Source: Clostridia bacterium
Lineage (GTDB): Bacteria > Bacillota > Clostridia > UBA1381 > UBA9506
Assembly (NCBI GenBank): GCA_017549205.1
Contig: JAFYVH010000001.1
Location: 1-64,000 of the forward strand
Length of the DNA stretch: 64,000 bases
Reading direction: 5' to 3'
Position numbers and translations under genes: made by a program
The notes under the pieces: model-generated
The model's database searches: none
The model's input: only the letters and a program-made list of their open reading frames with translations
Told to the model about the DNA's origin: nothing
Shown: positions 43,029 through 51,893 of the stretch, piece by piece
Layout of the letters: each line of letters starts with the position of its first letter
How positions within the stretch are numbered: the first letter of the stretch is position 1

Positions 43029-43911
43029 CAGCATTAAATATTTTAGCAAAGAAGCTTTTAAAAATGTTTTTTCAAACGGTTGGATGAGTCTTGCATCAAT
43101 TTTCACCGTTGTGGCAAGCTTAATGATGTTTGGTATTTTTATGGTTATGGTTTTAAACATTAACCATATGATGACAAAAATTGAAGCAGACTATGAAATC
43201 ACTTTAACGGTAGATGAAGCTTACGATGCAGAGCAGACAGAGCAGCTTGGCAAGGTTTTAGCAACAATCCCCAATGTGTCAGAGGTTATTTTTGAATCCA
43301 AAGCAGAACGAATGGAGCTTTTGCGTGACCAGTTTGGTGATAATGCGTCGCTGCTTGATACATATCAAAATGAAAAAAATCCCCTGCGTGATTGGTATAA
43401 AATCCGTTGTATTGATTTGTCAAAATCTTCTGAAACCGTTTCAGAAGTTAAACAACTTGGTGGTGTAGCCAAGGTTATTAGTAACGGTGAAACCATTCGA
43501 AAATTAACAGCAGCCTCGGGCTATATCAGTCGAATGAGTGTGTGGATTATGCTTGCCTTAACCATCATCTCGATTTTCATTATTTCCAACACAATTAAGC
43601 TGACGGTTTTTTCCCGTAGCAGAGAAATCAACATTATGAAGTTTGTTGGCGCAACCGATTGGTTTATCCGCTGGCCGTTCATCATTGAGGGAATGCTGAT
43701 TGGTGTGATTGGTGCAGTTGTTTCGGGCGTTATTATGTCCTTTGCCTATGAGGGACTCATTAACATGTTTGCATCGCTGCAGATTGGTTTTGTCGATTTT
43801 ATTGACCTTAAAGATATTGTTTTGGTCATTAATTTGGTCTTTTTCTTCATGGGTATTGGCTTGGGTGCGGCAGGCAGCTTGATTTCTGTTCGCAAGCACT
43901 TAAAAGTGTAA
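43018..43911 (+). CDS. ftsX: Cell division protein FtsX
   Basis: 297 residues from the ATG at 43018 (AGAGGAG upstream, overlapping ftsE). One N-terminal membrane helix (WMSLASIFTVVASLMMFGIFMVMVL), an extracellular domain (~50-165) that contacts hydrolase partners, then three more helices (WIMLALTIISIFIISNTI, FIIEGMLIGVIGAVVSGVIMS, IVLVINLVFFFMGIGLGAAGSLI). Typical FtsX topology and size. Closed by the hairpin at 43,931-43,972. Confidence 0.95.
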   Translation: MKINSIKYFSKEAFKNVFSNGWMSLASIFTVVASLMMFGIFMVMVLNINHMMTKIEADYEITLTVDEAYDAEQTEQLGKVLATIPNVSEVIFESKAERMELLRDQFGDNASLLDTYQNEKNPLRDWYKIRCIDLSKSSETVSEVKQLGGVAKVISNGETIRKLTAASGYISRMSVWIMLALTIISIFIISNTIKLTVFSRSREINIMKFVGATDWFIRWPFIIEGMLIGVIGAVVSGVIMSFAYEGLINMFASLQIGFVDFIDLKDIVLVINLVFFFMGIGLGAAGSLISVRKHLKV

Positions 43912-43930
43912 CATTCAAACAGATGTATAT

Positions 43931-43972
43931 ATAGGAAAAATGCAAAATAATGCTTGCATTTTTCCTATTTTT
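43931..43972 (+). terminator. Terminator after ftsX
   Basis: 15-bp perfect stem (ATAGGAAAAATGCAA with TTGCATTTTTCCTAT) with an 8-base loop, followed by TTTTAT. Its right arm contains the -35 of the rpsB promoter. Confidence 0.85.
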
Positions 43973-43982
43973 ATGATATACT
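43954..43982 (+). promoter_or_regulatory. rpsB promoter overlapping the ftsX terminator
   Basis: TTGCAT (43,954-43,959, inside the terminator stem), 17-base spacer, TATACT (43,977-43,982). Start site near 43,989. Confidence 0.7.
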
Positions 43983-43988
43983 ATTTTG

Positions 43989-44093
43989 GCAAATACGCAC
44001 GTGCTGTGATTTTGCGGGCGGTGCCGTGACATTCGGTTCCCGCAGAAAGTGACCGGTGCGGAGGTTATGCAAATAAAACCGGAGGTGACAGAA
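43989..44093 (+). promoter_or_regulatory. Structured rpsB leader
   Basis: About 105 bases of leader. TGCGGG (44,013) pairs with CCCGCA (44,039-44,044) around a CGGTGCCGTGACATTCGG core, and two GGAGGT sites (44,060, 44,081) follow, the second serving rpsB. Leaders of this kind often let S2 repress its own mRNA; I did not match a known S2 leader consensus. Confidence 0.45.
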
Positions 44094-44834
44094 ATGTCAG
44101 TAATTTCAATGAAACAACTGCTGGAAGCAGGCGTCCATTTTGGACATCAAACCAGAAGATGGAACCCTAAAATGGCAGAGTACATCTTCACAGAGCGTAA
44201 CGGTATCTACATTATCGATTTGCAGAAAACCGTTAAGAAAATCGAAGAAGCTTACAGCTTCATTCGTGACATCGCTCAGGATGGCGGCGACATTCTTTTT
44301 GTCGGCACCAAAAAGCAGGCTCAGGACTCTATTAAAGAAGAGGCAGAGCGTGTTGGTATGTATTGGGTAAATGCAAGATGGCTGGGCGGTATGCTCACCA
44401 ACTTCAAGACCATCAAACAGCGGATTGAACGCTTAGAACAGTTGACCCGTATGGAAGAAGATGGCACATTTGAACTGCTGCCCAAGAAAGAAGTTTTAAA
44501 CTTAAAACACGAGAGAGAAAAGCTGGAGAAATTCTTAGGCGGTATTAAGACCATGAAGAAACTCCCCGCAGCTCTGTTCGTTGTTGACCCCAGAAAAGAA
44601 AAGATTGCGATTGCAGAAGCTAAAAAGTTAGGCATTCCTGTTGTTGCCATCGTGGATACAAACTGCGACCCCGAAGAGGTTGATTATGTTATCCCCGGTA
44701 ACGATGATGCAATCCGTGCGGTTAAATTGATTGCTTCAACTGTTGCAAATGCAGTTATTGAAGGCCGTCAGGGCATTGACAATACTGCTGCGGAAGAAAA
44801 CGAAGAAGTTGCTGCAAGCGAAGATGCTGAATAA
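44094..44834 (+). CDS. rpsB: Ribosomal protein S2
   Basis: 246 residues from the ATG at 44094 with CCGGAGGTGA upstream; a 15-codon upstream extension in frame is leader. [54 protein letters not shown] and [24 protein letters not shown] are typical. The C-terminal tail is acidic ([13 protein letters not shown]). In a dicistron with tsf. Confidence 0.97.
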   Translation: MSVISMKQLLEAGVHFGHQTRRWNPKMAEYIFTERNGIYIIDLQKTVKKIEEAYSFIRDIAQDGGDILFVGTKKQAQDSIKEEAERVGMYWVNARWLGGMLTNFKTIKQRIERLEQLTRMEEDGTFELLPKKEVLNLKHEREKLEKFLGGIKTMKKLPAALFVVDPRKEKIAIAEAKKLGIPVVAIVDTNCDPEEVDYVIPGNDDAIRAVKLIASTVANAVIEGRQGIDNTAAEENEEVAASEDAE

Positions 44835-44870
44835 TTCGTTTTTACATTAATAAGAAAAGAGGAGATTATC

Positions 44871-45767
44871 ATGGCTTTTACAGCTACTGATGTTAAAACA
44901 TTAAGAGAACTTACCGGTTGCGGTATGATGGATTGCAAAAAGGCGCTGACAGAAGTTGGCGGTGACATGGATAAGGCAATTGACTTTTTGCGTGAAAAGG
45001 GTCTTGCAACAGCACAGAAAAAGTCCGGCAGAATTGCTTCTGAAGGTATTGTTCATGCTTACCTTTCCGATGATAAGAAAATCGGTGTTCTAGTTGAAGT
45101 TAACTCTGAGACAGACTTTGTTGCCAAGAATGAAGAATTCCAGGCTTTTGTTGCTAAAGTTGCTAAAATCGTTGCTGATAAAAACCCTGCTGATGTTGAT
45201 GCATTAAAAGCATTGGCATTTGAAGGTGACCAGAATGTTGGCGATGCTTTAACAGCATTGATCGCTAAGATTGGTGAAAACATGAACATCAGAAGATTCG
45301 CAAGAATCGATGGTAATGTTTGCGCTTACATCCATGGCGGCGGCAGAATCGGCGTTATGGTTGAGGCTGAGGGCAGCCTGGCTGATGCTGAAGCTTATGA
45401 AGCTGCAAGAGATGCTGCAATGCAAATCGCTGCTATCAACCCCTTATATCTTTCTAAGGACACTGTTCCTGCTGAAGATGTTGAAAAAGAAAAGGGTATC
45501 ATCATCGCTCAGATTAAGGAAGATCCCAAGAATGCCAACAAGCCGGAAAACATCCTTGAAAAGATGGTTGGCGGCAAAATTAACAAGTTCTTCGAGCAAA
45601 ACTGCTTGCTTCAACAGGAATTTGTTAAGAATGGCGACTTCAAGGTAGAAGCTTATCTTGCTTCTAAAGGCGTTAAGCTTGTTAACTTCGTTCGTTATGA
45701 AAAGGGCGAAGGTCTTGAAAAGCGTGAAGACGACTTTGCAAACGAAGTTGCTAACATGATTAAATAA
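44871..45767 (+). CDS. tsf: Elongation factor Ts
   Basis: 298 residues. The N-terminal [38 protein letters not shown] module with the TGxGMMDCK motif, then [16 protein letters not shown] and the two core subdomains, ending [15 protein letters not shown]. Exchanges GDP on EF-Tu. The usual followers pyrH and frr are absent; a terminator comes directly after. Confidence 0.97.
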   Translation: MAFTATDVKTLRELTGCGMMDCKKALTEVGGDMDKAIDFLREKGLATAQKKSGRIASEGIVHAYLSDDKKIGVLVEVNSETDFVAKNEEFQAFVAKVAKIVADKNPADVDALKALAFEGDQNVGDALTALIAKIGENMNIRRFARIDGNVCAYIHGGGRIGVMVEAEGSLADAEAYEAARDAAMQIAAINPLYLSKDTVPAEDVEKEKGIIIAQIKEDPKNANKPENILEKMVGGKINKFFEQNCLLQQEFVKNGDFKVEAYLASKGVKLVNFVRYEKGEGLEKREDDFANEVANMIK

Positions 45768-45777
45768 TTTGTATTTT

Positions 45778-45811
45778 AAAAGGGTTACCGCATTTGGCGG
45801 TAACCCTTTTT
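45778..45811 (+). terminator. Terminator after tsf
   Basis: 14-bp perfect stem (AAAAGGGTTACCGC with GCGGTAACCCTTTT), 5-base loop, U-rich end. Confidence 0.9.
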
Positions 45812-45827
45812 GTTTTAATAGCATTAT

Positions 45828-45865
45828 AAAAAAACAGGTCTGTAGCTTATGGTACAGACCTGTTT
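45828..45865 (-). terminator. Terminator of the leftward coaD operon
   Basis: 13-bp stem AAACAGGTCTGTA with TACAGACCTGTTT and an 8-base loop; on the minus strand it is followed by a run of T (45,834-45,828). Together with the tsf terminator it separates two convergent operons. Confidence 0.88.
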
Positions 45866-45887
45866 CTATGCTTATGTAAAAATTGAA

Positions 45888-46328
45888 TCAGCGTTTTAAA
45901 TCTTTTCTGTTTTCACGAATGGTTTCAACTGTGCTGATCAAGCTCTCTTCAATAGAGTGGAGCACGCCATCAGCATATTGATTAGCACCAAGACGGATTT
46001 CTCTTGCATGGTCCTGTGCGCTCTCAACAATCTGATTAGCGTTTTCATAAGCTTGCTTTGTGATTTCGTGCTCATTAATCATGCCAACGATTTTATCTTC
46101 AGCACCCTTAATGATAGCTGCGGCTTCTTTTTGAGCATCAGCGATAATGCGCTGGCGTTCATCCTTCACCCATTTAGCCTGCTTCATTTCATCGGGATAT
46201 TTAATTCTGGCTTCTTGTAAAAGATCCAGCAAAACATCCTTATCAATGATACCGCGACCAACAAAAGGAATGGTGAAGCTACGCTCAATTTTATCTTCCA
46301 AAGCCTCAATAATTTCTAAGATTTCCAT
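45888..46328 (-). CDS. Coiled-coil protein downstream of coaD
   Basis: 146 residues, nearly all helical and charged: LEIIEALEDKIERSFTIPFVGRGIIDKDVLLDLLQEARIKYPDEMKQA, then AQKEAAAIIKGAEDKIVGMINEHEITKQAYENANQIVESAQDHAREI. The IPFVGRGIIDKDVLLDLLQEARI block is the conserved core of a family usually annotated only as hypothetical or ATPase in Clostridia; the coiled coil recalls DivIVA-type scaffold proteins. It starts 3 bases after coaD. Function unknown. Confidence 0.75.
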   Translation of the reverse strand: MEILEIIEALEDKIERSFTIPFVGRGIIDKDVLLDLLQEARIKYPDEMKQAKWVKDERQRIIADAQKEAAAIIKGAEDKIVGMINEHEITKQAYENANQIVESAQDHAREIRLGANQYADGVLHSIEESLISTVETIRENRKDLKR

Positions 46329-46331
46329 TTT

Positions 46332-46817
46332 TTATCGCCCCTTTTCAATCTTTTGTTTAACATCGTTAAAAATTTCTTTGGGCACTAAATCTGCAAAATC
46401 GCCGCCCAAATTTGCGATCTCCTTGACAACGCTTGAGCTGATATATGAATGATTTGCATTGGTTACCATAAACAGCGTTTCAATGTCAGGATTTAAATTT
46501 TTATTTAAAAGTGCCATTTGAAATTCATATTCAAAATCTGAAATGGCACGAAGACCCTTAATAACAACATTTGCACCAAGCTTGGTTACAAAATCTACCA
46601 ACAAACCGTCAAAATAAACGGCTCGGCAATTGGGCAAATCAGCAGTTGATTTTTCAATCAATCGAACCCGCTCTTCTGCTGAAAAAAGTGGATTCTTAGA
46701 GCTGTTATTTAAAACTGCAATAATAACCTCATCAAATAAAACGCTTCCGCGGCGAATAATATCTAAATGACCGCAGGTGATGGGGTCAAAGCTGCCGGGA
46801 TATACCGCAATGCTCAT
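46332..46817 (-). CDS. coaD: Phosphopantetheine adenylyltransferase
   Basis: 161 residues. Nucleotidyltransferase motif YPGSFDPITCGHLDIIRRG (the GHLD His), KGLRAISDFEYEFQMALLNKNL, TLFMVTNANHSYISSSVVKEIANLGGDF. Adds AMP to 4'-phosphopantetheine, the fourth step of CoA synthesis. Overlaps the rsmD stop by 4 bases, the usual rsmD-coaD pair. Confidence 0.97.
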   Translation of the reverse strand: MSIAVYPGSFDPITCGHLDIIRRGSVLFDEVIIAVLNNSSKNPLFSAEERVRLIEKSTADLPNCRAVYFDGLLVDFVTKLGANVVIKGLRAISDFEYEFQMALLNKNLNPDIETLFMVTNANHSYISSSVVKEIANLGGDFADLVPKEIFNDVKQKIEKGR

Positions 46818-47359
46818 AGTAACATCTCTTTCAAAAGCAGGATTCTGGCCCTGCCATATTTTTTATCACGGTGTACACAAAACCAATCCATAATTTCTGT
46901 TGGGGGTTCTGTGTCGCTTTCACAATAAATTATGCCGTTTTCGTTTAACAGCTTTCGCTGGGCAATTGTTTTTAATGCCGGTAACAAAAAGGCTTCAGCA
47001 TAGGGTGGATCAATAAAAATCAAGTCAAATTTTTCATTGGTATTAGCAAGATATGTAGAAAAATCGCTGTTTACCAAGGTGGCCGATGCTTCTAAATGCG
47101 TTTTGTTTAAATTGTCTCTAACGACCTTTAGTGAAGGCTGAGAAACATCAACAAAAACAGCAGAAGAAGCGCCACGACTTAAAGCTTCAATTCCCAAAGC
47201 GCCGGTACCTGCAAACAAATCAAGCACAGAAGCACTGGCAACCTGCATGCCCAGCATGCTAAAGAGTGCCTCTTTCACTCTGTCGTGAGTGGGGCGGATA
47301 GCCATGCCCTCAGGACAAAACAATTTTGAACCACGGGCTGAACCGGAAATGACTCTCAA
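46814..47359 (-). CDS. rsmD: 16S rRNA (guanine(966)-N(2))-methyltransferase
   Basis: 181 residues. RVISGSARGSKLFCPEG, RPTHDRVKEALFSML, SAM-binding VLDLFAGTGALGIEALSRGA, and catalytic IFIDPPYAE. Methylates G966 of 16S rRNA. First gene of the leftward rsmD-coaD operon. Confidence 0.95.
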   Translation of the reverse strand: MRVISGSARGSKLFCPEGMAIRPTHDRVKEALFSMLGMQVASASVLDLFAGTGALGIEALSRGASSAVFVDVSQPSLKVVRDNLNKTHLEASATLVNSDFSTYLANTNEKFDLIFIDPPYAEAFLLPALKTIAQRKLLNENGIIYCESDTEPPTEIMDWFCVHRDKKYGRARILLLKEMLL

Positions 47360-47408
47360 AGTTATCCATCCTTAACCTATTATAAATAAATAAAATAATC
47401 CATATATT

Positions 47409-47436
47409 ATTTTACATGATTTGCGAAAAAAGTCAA
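47409..47436 (-). promoter_or_regulatory. Promoter of the rsmD-coaD operon
   Basis: Minus strand: TTGACT (47,436-47,431), 16-base spacer, TAAAAT (47,414-47,409); 50 bases before rsmD and just after the recG stop. Confidence 0.65.
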
Positions 47437-47453
47437 TATGTTTTCTATAAATT

Positions 47454-49496
47454 TTATGTAATTGTAACACGATTGTTAAACAAGGCCTCAATTTTTTGTT
47501 CTATGGCCTCTTTTTCTTGTGTAGTTACTGTCATATTTCCATCAATATAATCACGGGCAGCATTGGTAGAAAGAGTTAACAGTTCCATGTCAGAATAAAG
47601 GTTTGCCACCTTAAAGGGCTGCAGGCCGTGCTGCCTTGTTCCAAAAAATTCACCGGGACCACGCTGTTTTAAATCGGCCTCGGCAATAGCAAAACCATCG
47701 TGGTTGTTTTTCATAACCTGCAGGCGAGTATAGGCTGTGTCGCTGCTGCCCTGTGCCAACAAAATGCAATAGGATTTTTCTGTGCCGCGACCAACACGAC
47801 CGCGCAGCTGGTGAAGCTGCGACAAACCAAAACGCTCTGCATTTTCAATGAGCATTATGGTGGCATTGGGCACATCAACGCCAACCTCAATCACACTGGT
47901 GGCAACTAAAATTTTGATTTCGCCTTGTTTAAAGGCGGTCATCACAGCATCTTTTTCGGCGGGCTTCATCTTGCCGTGAATCATGCCGATGCTTAAATTT
48001 GAAAAAACTTCCTCTCTTAATTTGGCAGTATATTCCGTGACCGAATGCAATTCGTCATATTCAGATTCTTCAACTAAAGGACAGACAATATAAGCCTGTC
48101 TGCCTGCATCGATTTCTTTTTTAATAAAGCCAAAAACTCTTTTTCTGTAATTTTCGCCAAGAGCAAAGGTATCAATTTTCTGTCGTCCGGGGGGGAGTTC
48201 ATCAATAATGGAAACATCCAAATCTCCGTAAATAATCATGGCCAGGGTGCGGGGGATGGGCGTGGCGCTCATGACTAAAAGATGCGGATTTTCGCCTTTT
48301 TCGGAAAGGATTTGGCGCTGGTTAACACCAAAACGATGCTGCTCGTCAGTGATGGCCAGTCCCAGACGGCGAAAGGCAACATTTGTACTGAGCAAGGCGT
48401 GGGTGCCAACAGCGATCTGCGCAATTCCTTTTTCCAGCGAAGAAAGAGGTTTTCTTCGCTCTGCAGCGGGCATAGAACCGGTTAAAAGCACCACCTCAAT
48501 GCCATGGGGGGCAAAGAGTTTTTTAAGACTTTCATAATGTTGCGCTGCCAAAATTTCAGTGGGCGCCATGAAAGCGCCTTGAAAACCGCTTTTGGCGGCA
48601 ATGTACAGTGCGGCAGCGGCAACCATGGTTTTGCCTGAACCCACATCACCGCAAACCAATCGATTCATTGCACAGCCACTCGCCATATCGGCAGCTATTT
48701 CATTTATCACTCGACTTTGTGCACCCGTAGGGGTATAGGGCAGGGAAGCAACAAAAGGGGCACAAGATGCCGTAAGGGGCAAAGCCTGATGGGAACATTG
48801 ACGGCGTTTGAACGAAAAAAGTGCTGATTGAAATACAAATAATTCTTCAAAAGCAAGCCGTTTCCGTGCTGCTTCATAGGCGGTTTTATCGGCAGGGAAA
48901 TGAATGTTAGAAATGGCATAGTTTATGTCACAAAAATGATATGTGCGGCGCAGAGTGGCAGGCAGAGTTTCCTGCTGCGGTGGGCAAAGGCTGAGAGCCC
49001 GTGCCACACATTCAGACACGATGTTTTCGGTTAAACCCTCTGTTAAGGGATAAAGAGGCACAATACGACCTGTTTGTTTTTGCTGGTCAGGTCGTTCGAA
49101 GATGGGTGTCAGCATTTGTCGTTTTGGCGTAAGGCGCACTTTGCCGTAAAAAATAAAGGTGTCGCCTTTTTTTAGTTTTGCATCTAAAAATCGATTATTA
49201 AACCAGACAAGCTCTAAAAATCCCGTGCCGTCAGAAACCTTGAGAGTTTGAATTTGCATGTTTTTCCGCAAAGTTTTCGTTTGCAAGCTTGAGGTGACAA
49301 CAGCTTTAATACAAACGGTTTCATCATGGACGAGTTCAATAATTTTTTTGCATGTTTTTCGGTTCTCATATCCCCGGGGATAATGATGCAAAAGGTCTTC
49401 TAAAGTAAAAATACCCAACTTACCAAAGGCGGCAGCCCGTTTGGGGCCGACACCTGGCAGTTGGGTAATGCTTCTTTGCATAGAAGAATCTGACAT
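47454..49496 (-). CDS. recG: ATP-dependent DNA helicase RecG
   Basis: 680 residues. N-terminal wedge domain (QLPGVGPKRAAAFGKLGIFTLEDLLHHYP), OB-like part, then helicase domain with Walker A VCGDVGSGKT near 281, DExH box TDEQHRFG, SATPIPRTLAMIIYGDL, and motif VI region LHQLRGRVGRG. C-terminal GPGEFFGTRQHG. Remodels stalled forks and Holliday junctions. Conserved leftward order yloU-fakA-recG. Confidence 0.96.
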   Translation of the reverse strand: MSDSSMQRSITQLPGVGPKRAAAFGKLGIFTLEDLLHHYPRGYENRKTCKKIIELVHDETVCIKAVVTSSLQTKTLRKNMQIQTLKVSDGTGFLELVWFNNRFLDAKLKKGDTFIFYGKVRLTPKRQMLTPIFERPDQQKQTGRIVPLYPLTEGLTENIVSECVARALSLCPPQQETLPATLRRTYHFCDINYAISNIHFPADKTAYEAARKRLAFEELFVFQSALFSFKRRQCSHQALPLTASCAPFVASLPYTPTGAQSRVINEIAADMASGCAMNRLVCGDVGSGKTMVAAAALYIAAKSGFQGAFMAPTEILAAQHYESLKKLFAPHGIEVVLLTGSMPAAERRKPLSSLEKGIAQIAVGTHALLSTNVAFRRLGLAITDEQHRFGVNQRQILSEKGENPHLLVMSATPIPRTLAMIIYGDLDVSIIDELPPGRQKIDTFALGENYRKRVFGFIKKEIDAGRQAYIVCPLVEESEYDELHSVTEYTAKLREEVFSNLSIGMIHGKMKPAEKDAVMTAFKQGEIKILVATSVIEVGVDVPNATIMLIENAERFGLSQLHQLRGRVGRGTEKSYCILLAQGSSDTAYTRLQVMKNNHDGFAIAEADLKQRGPGEFFGTRQHGLQPFKVANLYSDMELLTLSTNAARDYIDGNMTVTTQEKEAIEQKIEALFNNRVTIT

Positions 49497-49529
49497 CGTT
49501 AAATTCCCCTTTTAAAGTAGGGTTCTCGT

Positions 49530-51161
49530 TTACTCAACAGAAACAATGTAATAATACAAAGGTTGCTTGCCGTTGTGAACCAAAACATCGCAATCTTCAT
49601 AGGTTTCTTCACAGTATTCACGGAGTTTATCGGCATCTTCATCGCTGACATCTTCGCCATAGAACACATTGATAACGGCACTCTCGTCATCCACCATACC
49701 GGCCAAAAGGTCTTTGGCAACACTGGCAGGATCGTCACCGGCTGCGATAATGTTTTTGCCTGTCAGACCAATGATTTTGCCCTTGGGCATGGTCTTATCG
49801 CCTAACTTAAATTCACGGACAGCAAAGGTTACATTACCTGTTTTAACAAGTGAGGCAGCCTCTTGCATTGCTGATGCATTATCCTCGGCTGAAACCTCAG
49901 GAGCAAATGCCAACATAGCGGAAATGCCTTCCGGAATAGAGCGGGTGGGGATAACAAAAATGTTCTTATCGGTTAAATCGCAAACCTGTTCAGCAGCCAT
50001 AATAATGTTTTTATTATTCGGCATGATAAACACGGTTTCGGCGTTGATTTTGTTAACAGCATTTAAAATATCATCGGTGCTGGGGTTCATGGTCTGACCA
50101 CCTAAAATAACCTGGTCAACACCCATGTCTTTAAAGAGCTCTTCCATGCCCTCGCCGGCTGCAACAGCAGCAAAACCAAAGGGAGCAGGGGGTTCGGCAG
50201 GAGCTTTTGGTGCATCCTCAGAAGAGAGACTGTTGTGCTGATATTTCATGTTGTCAATTTTAATGTTAATCAAAGCACCTAATTTAATGGCTTCTTCAAT
50301 AACATAACCAGGGTTATTTGTGTGAATGTGAACTTTAATAATGGTTTCATCATCCACAACGACCATAGAGTCGCCTTTTTTCTGAATGTTTGATGCAAAA
50401 AGCTTGCTTGATGCTTTTGGGTTGTTCTTTTCAATAATAAACTCTGTGCAATATGCAAATTTAATATCGGCATCAGATGTCTGCGCAGCCTTTGCCTTTA
50501 CAGTAGCTACAGGTAAAACCTCACCGTCTTTTCTTTCAACCACGGTGCCGGTTTCCAAGTAAGTAAGTGCACCCTCTAATAGATATAAAATACCCTGACC
50601 GCCTGAATCCACAACGCCTGCAGCTTTTAATGCCGGCAGGATTTCGGGGGTTTTATCAAGGCTCTTTTGTGCTGCATCAATGGTAGCTTTCAACATGCCA
50701 ATGATTTCATTGTCATTGTCAAGATAAGCCGCACCGCCGGCTGCACCGTCGCGGGAAACGGAGAGCATAGTGCCCTCGACAGGTTTCATGACAGCGCGAT
50801 ATGCCGTTGCAACGCCTTCTGCCATGGCTTCTGCCAAATCTAAAGCATCGGCGATTTCACAATCTTTCAGGCGCTTGGACATGCCGCGGAATAACTGGGA
50901 CAAAATAACGCCGGAGTTACCACGGGCGCCGCGCAGAGATGCACCGGCAACCACATTCATAACCTCACCAACAGAACTAAAGGAACGACCGGAAAGTTCA
51001 GCGGCGGCGGCTGTTACTGTCATAGACATGTTAGAACCTGTATCGCCATCGGGTACAGGGAATACATTTAAATCATTTAAAATATTTTTGCAGTTGACAA
51101 GCTTGTTGGCCGCAGAAAGAAAAGCCTGAGAAAGCCCCGCGGCATCAATTGTATAAATCAA
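49530..51161 (-). CDS. fakA: DAK2/YloV-type fatty acid kinase-like protein (FakA)
   Basis: 543 residues from a TTG at 51161, with GGAGG 8 bases upstream (a GTG three codons earlier overlaps that site). DAK2 domain with VFPVPDGDTGSNMSMT (ATP/Mg-binding Asp residues), GARGNSGVILSQLFRGM, and VDSGGQGILYLLEG. The C-terminal DegV-like-binding half has FGFAAVAAGEGMEELFKDMGVDQVILGGQTMNPSTDDIL. In FakAB it phosphorylates fatty acids bound by FakB. No fakB (degV) gene is in the window. Confidence 0.92.
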   Translation of the reverse strand: MIYTIDAAGLSQAFLSAANKLVNCKNILNDLNVFPVPDGDTGSNMSMTVTAAAAELSGRSFSSVGEVMNVVAGASLRGARGNSGVILSQLFRGMSKRLKDCEIADALDLAEAMAEGVATAYRAVMKPVEGTMLSVSRDGAAGGAAYLDNDNEIIGMLKATIDAAQKSLDKTPEILPALKAAGVVDSGGQGILYLLEGALTYLETGTVVERKDGEVLPVATVKAKAAQTSDADIKFAYCTEFIIEKNNPKASSKLFASNIQKKGDSMVVVDDETIIKVHIHTNNPGYVIEEAIKLGALINIKIDNMKYQHNSLSSEDAPKAPAEPPAPFGFAAVAAGEGMEELFKDMGVDQVILGGQTMNPSTDDILNAVNKINAETVFIMPNNKNIIMAAEQVCDLTDKNIFVIPTRSIPEGISAMLAFAPEVSAEDNASAMQEAASLVKTGNVTFAVREFKLGDKTMPKGKIIGLTGKNIIAAGDDPASVAKDLLAGMVDDESAVINVFYGEDVSDEDADKLREYCEETYEDCDVLVHNGKQPLYYYIVSVE

Positions 51162-51178
51162 GTTGTACACCTCCGAAA

Positions 51179-51532
51179 TTAATCCACGCGGATGCCTTCC
51201 ACGTTCACTGTTACATTTCCAACACGAAAACCGGTCATGCTTTCCACGGTATAGCGGACATTGCTGATAATGCTATCGGAGATGACCTTGATATTCACGC
51301 CATATTCTACAATAATATGCAGATCAATGCTGATCTTATCGTCTTCTGTTGAGACTTTAATGCCTTTTGTAATGGTGTCCCATTTCAGCAGGCTGGCAAA
51401 GCCGTCGCTTGCGCTTTTGTAGGCCATACCAACCACACCGTAGCAGCCTGTGGCAACCATGCCGGCTATGTGTGCAATTACGGTGTTGCTCATGATGATA
51501 GAGCCACGCTCGTTTTCTGTTTTAATAGCCAT
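51179..51532 (-). CDS. Asp23/Gls24 family protein YloU
   Basis: 117 residues. GSIIMSNTVIAHIAGMVATGCYGVVGMA, ISIDLHIIVEYGVNIKVISDSIISNVRYTVESMTGFRVGNVTVNVEGI are diagnostic. Small envelope-stress-type protein of unknown molecular role, always next to fakA. GGAGG upstream of the ATG at 51532. Confidence 0.94.
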   Translation of the reverse strand: MAIKTENERGSIIMSNTVIAHIAGMVATGCYGVVGMAYKSASDGFASLLKWDTITKGIKVSTEDDKISIDLHIIVEYGVNIKVISDSIISNVRYTVESMTGFRVGNVTVNVEGIRVD

Positions 51533-51601
51533 GGTAAAACCTCCTTATCAAAATTGCCTAATAACTAACCAAAATAACTCTAATTTTACCAGTTATCATA
51601 C

Positions 51602-51610
51602 ATTATAACA
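51602..51610 (-). promoter_or_regulatory. Extended -10 promoter for yloU-fakA-recG
   Basis: Minus strand TGT TATAAT (an extended -10, TGnTATAAT) at 51,610-51,602, 70 bases before yloU. No good -35 is present, as expected for the extended type. Confidence 0.5.
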
Positions 51611-51718
51611 CACTTTAAATCAAAATACTATATAAATTTTCCAATCTGCGTGAATTTACAACCGAAAGAATGTATATATAACTTATATGTATTTATTTAA
51701 TAAATAGTATAGAAAAAC

Positions 51719-51747
51719 TTGTGATTTTTGAAAAAGTGTGGTATACT
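51719..51747 (+). promoter_or_regulatory. Promoter of the YitT-family gene
   Basis: TTGTGA, 17-base spacer, TATACT. The leader that follows is ~140 bases and contains an 8-bp stem (TTAAAAGT at 51,776 with ACTTTTAA at 51,805) and a later T-run near 51,840, a possible attenuator. The rest of the 361-base divergent gap (51,533-51,893) is AT-rich and shows nothing else. Confidence 0.55.
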
Positions 51748-51893
51748 AATATATGGTACAAGACGAGATGTTGTATTAAAAGTTGACATAAATCGTGCAG
51801 GCGGACTTTTAAAACGGTTTTGGACAAGGCAAAGACTCTCTTTTTTATAAGCCGGAGGTTACATATAACTTGTTTTAAAAGGAGAGGCTACAC

